DNA of 64,000 nucleotides from Sordaria brevicollis (lineage: Eukaryota; Ascomycota; Sordariomycetes; Sordariales; Sordariaceae): assembly GCA_033439795.1 (NCBI GenBank), contig JAUTDP010000005.1:2137001-2201000 (forward strand). The letters are read 5' to 3'. The translations under genes were made by a program, and so were the position numbers. Positions 60,675-64,000 of the stretch are shown here, one piece after another; position 1 is the stretch's first letter, and the number at the start of each line of letters is the position of its first letter. Under the pieces are notes generated by a model. It ran no database searches and was not told the DNA's origin. It worked only from the letters and a program-made list of their open reading frames with translations.

Positions 60675-63600
60675 GGTTCGGTACGATCCGATAGCGACTG
60701 TGTACTTGCAGTATGTACAGATTCCGTTATGCCGGCGTCGGTAACCAGTGATTGCAGAGACAAAGGGTACGCGCGTACTTTTCGATTCCACCTGAAGGAC
60801 TGTCGGTCGTATCGTGAGGTTTCAAAGAGTGACCAAGAGGGACCAACTACGAGACAGTTGTCGGATAGGGAAAGCAGATCGTAAAATGGTGGGAAAAGCG
60901 CGGCATATCACTGCGAACCCATGCCTTATGCCTCCACCTTAAACAGGCCGCATTCCTGGTCTCCCGCTAGAGAACAGTGGCATATGCTTGCCGTCGACTC
61001 CCCCTGAACGCCCCCAACGAACAACCTCGAGGGTATATCAGTGGACAACCTTGTCAAGCCCTGTCTCTCCCGCACCAGTCAGAGATGCAGCTAGGCTTTT
61101 TGTGCTATAGTAAAGAATGTCAGGACCGGAACAGCATCGTGATCTGCGCTGAAAATTTCTTGAGAATAAGACAAACTAACCGTAGAATAACGGTCCTCTT
61201 TTTGTGTGTCGAGCTTGACAGCGTGGAGGGTAGGAGGGTAGGATCGAATGCCTCGTTGGGCTTGTCTAATTGGAACAAGCGCAGGGAGTGAGTGGACTAG
61301 GGGCGGGGCGACTCGGACTCGAATTTGCTGTTCGACGACGTCTGGTGAGAAGGAAAAGAAAAAGAACGTGTTGTTTTTTGTCTGTTGTCTGCCCTTGTTC
61401 TGTCACTGTGAGTCTGCCTGCTTGGACAGGGGAAAAGACCGATATGATGCCCCTTGGTTAGATGATCATCGATCAAGGGTAATGTCGGACTGCTTGATGC
61501 CGCCGATGCCAGTGCTCGCCGACGGAATTTACTCCGTGATCCGCCTGAAAGCAGATATCGGACGATGAGGATGGCAGCAGATGGGGTGGAGGTGTTTGAG
61601 CGAAAGCGAGTCAGGACTTGCCAGCCTTTTTGGATCCGATGACCCCCGCCGTTAAAATTGATGGATGATAATTTCTTTGTGGAAGCTCTGGGGCGCTCCC
61701 GAGCTGGGTCCGGGGAAAAGACAAGCAGAGCAACGTGAGAATAAGTAGTAAGCCGGCGCGGAGATTACCACCTCACGGAACTACTTACAGGCAGCAAAAA
61801 GGGCACTCCCCTTCATTCCAAGATTTTCACTCACTCCCGGCTTGTTCTCGCCCTAGTTGCCACTCATCATGAGGCATGAAATGTAGAGTAGAATAGTCAA
61901 GAGAAATGGTCTCATTCTCATTCCGCAAAGAGTGGACATGGCCGGAAGAGAGTCTAGAGAGCCATCTTCTTAAATCTCAACCCCTTCTTTCTCAGTCATC
62001 ACAGTCCGAGGTTTCGGGTAGTTGGTCGTCGTCGCGACGTTGAGACCGTGAGAGCAAAGAATGCTGACACGGTCCAGCATTCCCAGCTTTTAGGTTGTCG
62101 TTGGTTGGACGAACCACTGTTTCTGTGGGCTTTGAATCCCGAATGCTTGATGCGAGGGCCGTGCGTCGTCCACTTGCCTCACTCTCTGCTGGGCGTGCCG
62201 GGGAAGACATCAGGGACATCCACATCCACAGCGAACGGTGTGGGGTGACGATCCTTGCAAGTTCCAGGCACGGATAGGTTTCTTGGCTCTTGTTGGCGGC
62301 GGGAAGATTCGATTGAGGTCATCCACGATCTCGACACTTGTTGATCAACCCGAGCCCCCGAAGGACGTACATGGAGGGGCGTCACCGCTTTAGTTTCTGC
62401 CTCTTGCCGTGATGTCTTGTCAGCCAGTACACGTTAGATATCACCGATACAAGAAGACCGAGGTGTGTTGACAGTGGTGCTTGTTGCCATGTGACAAGAC
62501 GTTGGTGGTTATTGTACCTGACATACATGGCACAGTAGCTTGCTGTCAAGCCTGCAGCATTGGGTGTCCCTGTGTCTGTGTCTGTGTCTGTGTCTCCAGC
62601 TCTGTTACCATAAAGCCTGGTTCACAACTTTGTGAAATCCAAGGCCGAAATAGTTTGGCTTTACCATTCCCAATTCGGGAAGAACCATCAAGAACAAACT
62701 AGACCGGCAGCGACGTCGATGCTCGGGATCGGAGACTTTCCGCCAGATCCAGCCTCAGACACCGTATACTATTTCGGTATTCCGACTTCCGAACTCCATT
62801 AGACTTGACCCCTAGAACCCGGATGGCTAGCGCACGCCGCAAGCCTTCGGGGTAAAGCCAAGTGAGCTTCTAACGAGAAGGATTGCTAACAAATGGGTCG
62901 ATGCCGATTTGCCCATCATGAAAGGTGGAAACTGACTTGAATGTTAGTGCCATGAGATTTGTAGGAATTAGCTGCGGACAAATGACGACGACAAACCGGC
63001 ACCATAAGGGTCCAACTAGGAAGCAAAAAGGAGTGAGCATGGCCATTTCAACAGCGCCCCTTGACAGGAAGGAAGAAGTTAAGGGGCATATTTGCCGGAA
63101 GGCTGGGCTGAGTGCTGGGGATTGTCCAAGAATGCTCACGCTTCCTATATAGTGTTTTGGGGACTCTCTCCAACATGTCAGTTTTTTTTCTCTTCAGTGT
63201 GGACGGAACCATCTCATATGGGACGCCGCTATTCTGTCTTTCTCCAGTCCAGGCCTTTATGAGCTCATTCTTTTCACCACGAAATCGGGTTCAAAGGCTA
63301 GTCGGTTCGAATACGACATTCACACTAGATCGGACATACATTTATATAAACCTTGAAATGGTCCGAATCATCTTTGATATGTCGGGCCTGGCCACCTGCC
63401 CTTTGATGGATTCGATGAATTTTGCGGTCCCGACATGGCTTGTCGAGGAGAAGGCATCAGACTGTGACCAGAAAAGAGATGGAAGCCAAGAGCAAGTGCG
63501 GTTTGTGACGAGAGGCACTGCCAGGTGGAAGTGACCTCTTCTGCTCTGGACCCTCCTGTTACCGCTTTAACAGTTGGAGCTTATCGTGCGTCCAAATAGA

Positions 63601-64000
63601 GGCCTAGGCCCCGCCTCCACCTCTAAATCCAGGTCGACTGGAGATCTCAGATGATGACCATATGCCAGTCATTCCATGTGCAAGATGGAAGGAACCGTAC
63701 TCTGGCCGATGAGAAGCCTCCCTTCACAGGTAAAGAGGTACGTACCCGTTGCCTGCCCGTAGGAAGCCCACGGCAACTTCCGAGTTGGGTGAGCTTGGGA
63801 TTGGGTGTGGGGCTCTGCCCGCAAGAGATGCGTGACGGAAGGAGGTTCCCCAAATGCGGGAGGCGGCAAGAGCACCGCAACCCAAACCAAAAGTTTTCTG
63901 TTCGTTGCTGCCAACAGCAAGAGGTTTGCCTTTTTTTACACTGCAGACCACACAAACTGCCAGCATCGTTTACGACTGACCTTTGCATCTTCTCTCGCAA
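60675..64000. other. Terminal 3.3 kb without a supported gene
   Basis: Starts with the promoter and leader of the Zn2Cys6 gene. Frames of up to 140 codons occur (63,112-63,534 plus; 63,647-64,000 minus) but show no domain, signal or consistent splicing. No tRNA or 5S rRNA sequence was recognised. Confidence 0.5.
62571..62594 (+). repeat. (TGTGTC)4 microsatellite
   Basis: Four perfect hexamer copies in an intergenic stretch. Confidence 0.9.

Noticed and set aside
63112..63534. Plus-strand frame of 140 codons near the right end
   Set aside because: No domain or signal; not continued by plausible exons.

Overview
The window looks like nuclear DNA of a filamentous ascomycete, most likely Neurospora or a very close relative. 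The genes carry short introns (about 50-310 nt) with GTATGT/GTAAGT-type donors and CTGAC/CTAAC branch sites. They flank a 20 kb AT-rich island in which CpA and TpG have almost vanished while CpG survives, which is the footprint of Neurospora-type repeat-induced point mutation (RIP). No prokaryotic features, CRISPR arrays, rRNA or tRNA genes were recognised.

Left gene block (1-17,142). A siderophore-iron transporter of the SIT/MFS family runs off the left edge on the minus strand, with two perfect ATCTGATAA iron-regulator (GATA factor) sites upstream. Next is a RING-PH-VWA protein of the Far1/Ste5 mating-scaffold type with five exons and a 22-nt homopolymer in its leader. A gene-empty stretch of about 7.4 kb follows, and then the theta subunit of the cytosolic chaperonin (CCT8).

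RIP island (about 17.3-37.4 kb). There is no intact gene. It can be read as a stack of dead mobile elements: a Tc1/mariner (DDE) transposase relic; a complete Ty3/gypsy retrotransposon with two 323-bp LTRs and RIP-altered 5-bp target duplications; a roughly 7 kb Tad-like LINE in the opposite orientation nested inside the gypsy pol gene, bounded by a perfect 15-bp target duplication; and a Lys/Pro-rich coding relic. A perfect 60-bp sequence lies just outside both edges in inverted orientation, about 20 kb apart.

Right gene block (37.4-64 kb). In order: an HMG-box protein resembling the INO80 subunit Nhp10; an uncharacterised Gln- and Arg/Ser-rich protein whose N-terminal frame has a TAA; a secreted PhiA-like cell-wall protein whose frame continues past a TAG into 15 PIR-type repeats and a His/Trp-rich tail; a cytochrome b561-domain protein with a long disordered tail; a peroxisomal adenine-nucleotide carrier (Ant1 type); a NOSIP-type RING/U-box protein; tafazzin, with a 19-nt micro-exon; and a Zn2Cys6 transcription factor. 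The last 3.3 kb holds no gene I can support.

The genes are independent housekeeping, cell-wall and regulatory units rather than a pathway cluster. The most unusual points are the in-frame TAG between the PhiA-like domain and an intact PIR-repeat region, the two CpA-to-TpA-type stops in neighbouring genes beside the RIP island, the inverted 60-bp flanks of the island, and three short introns that are multiples of three and lack stops.
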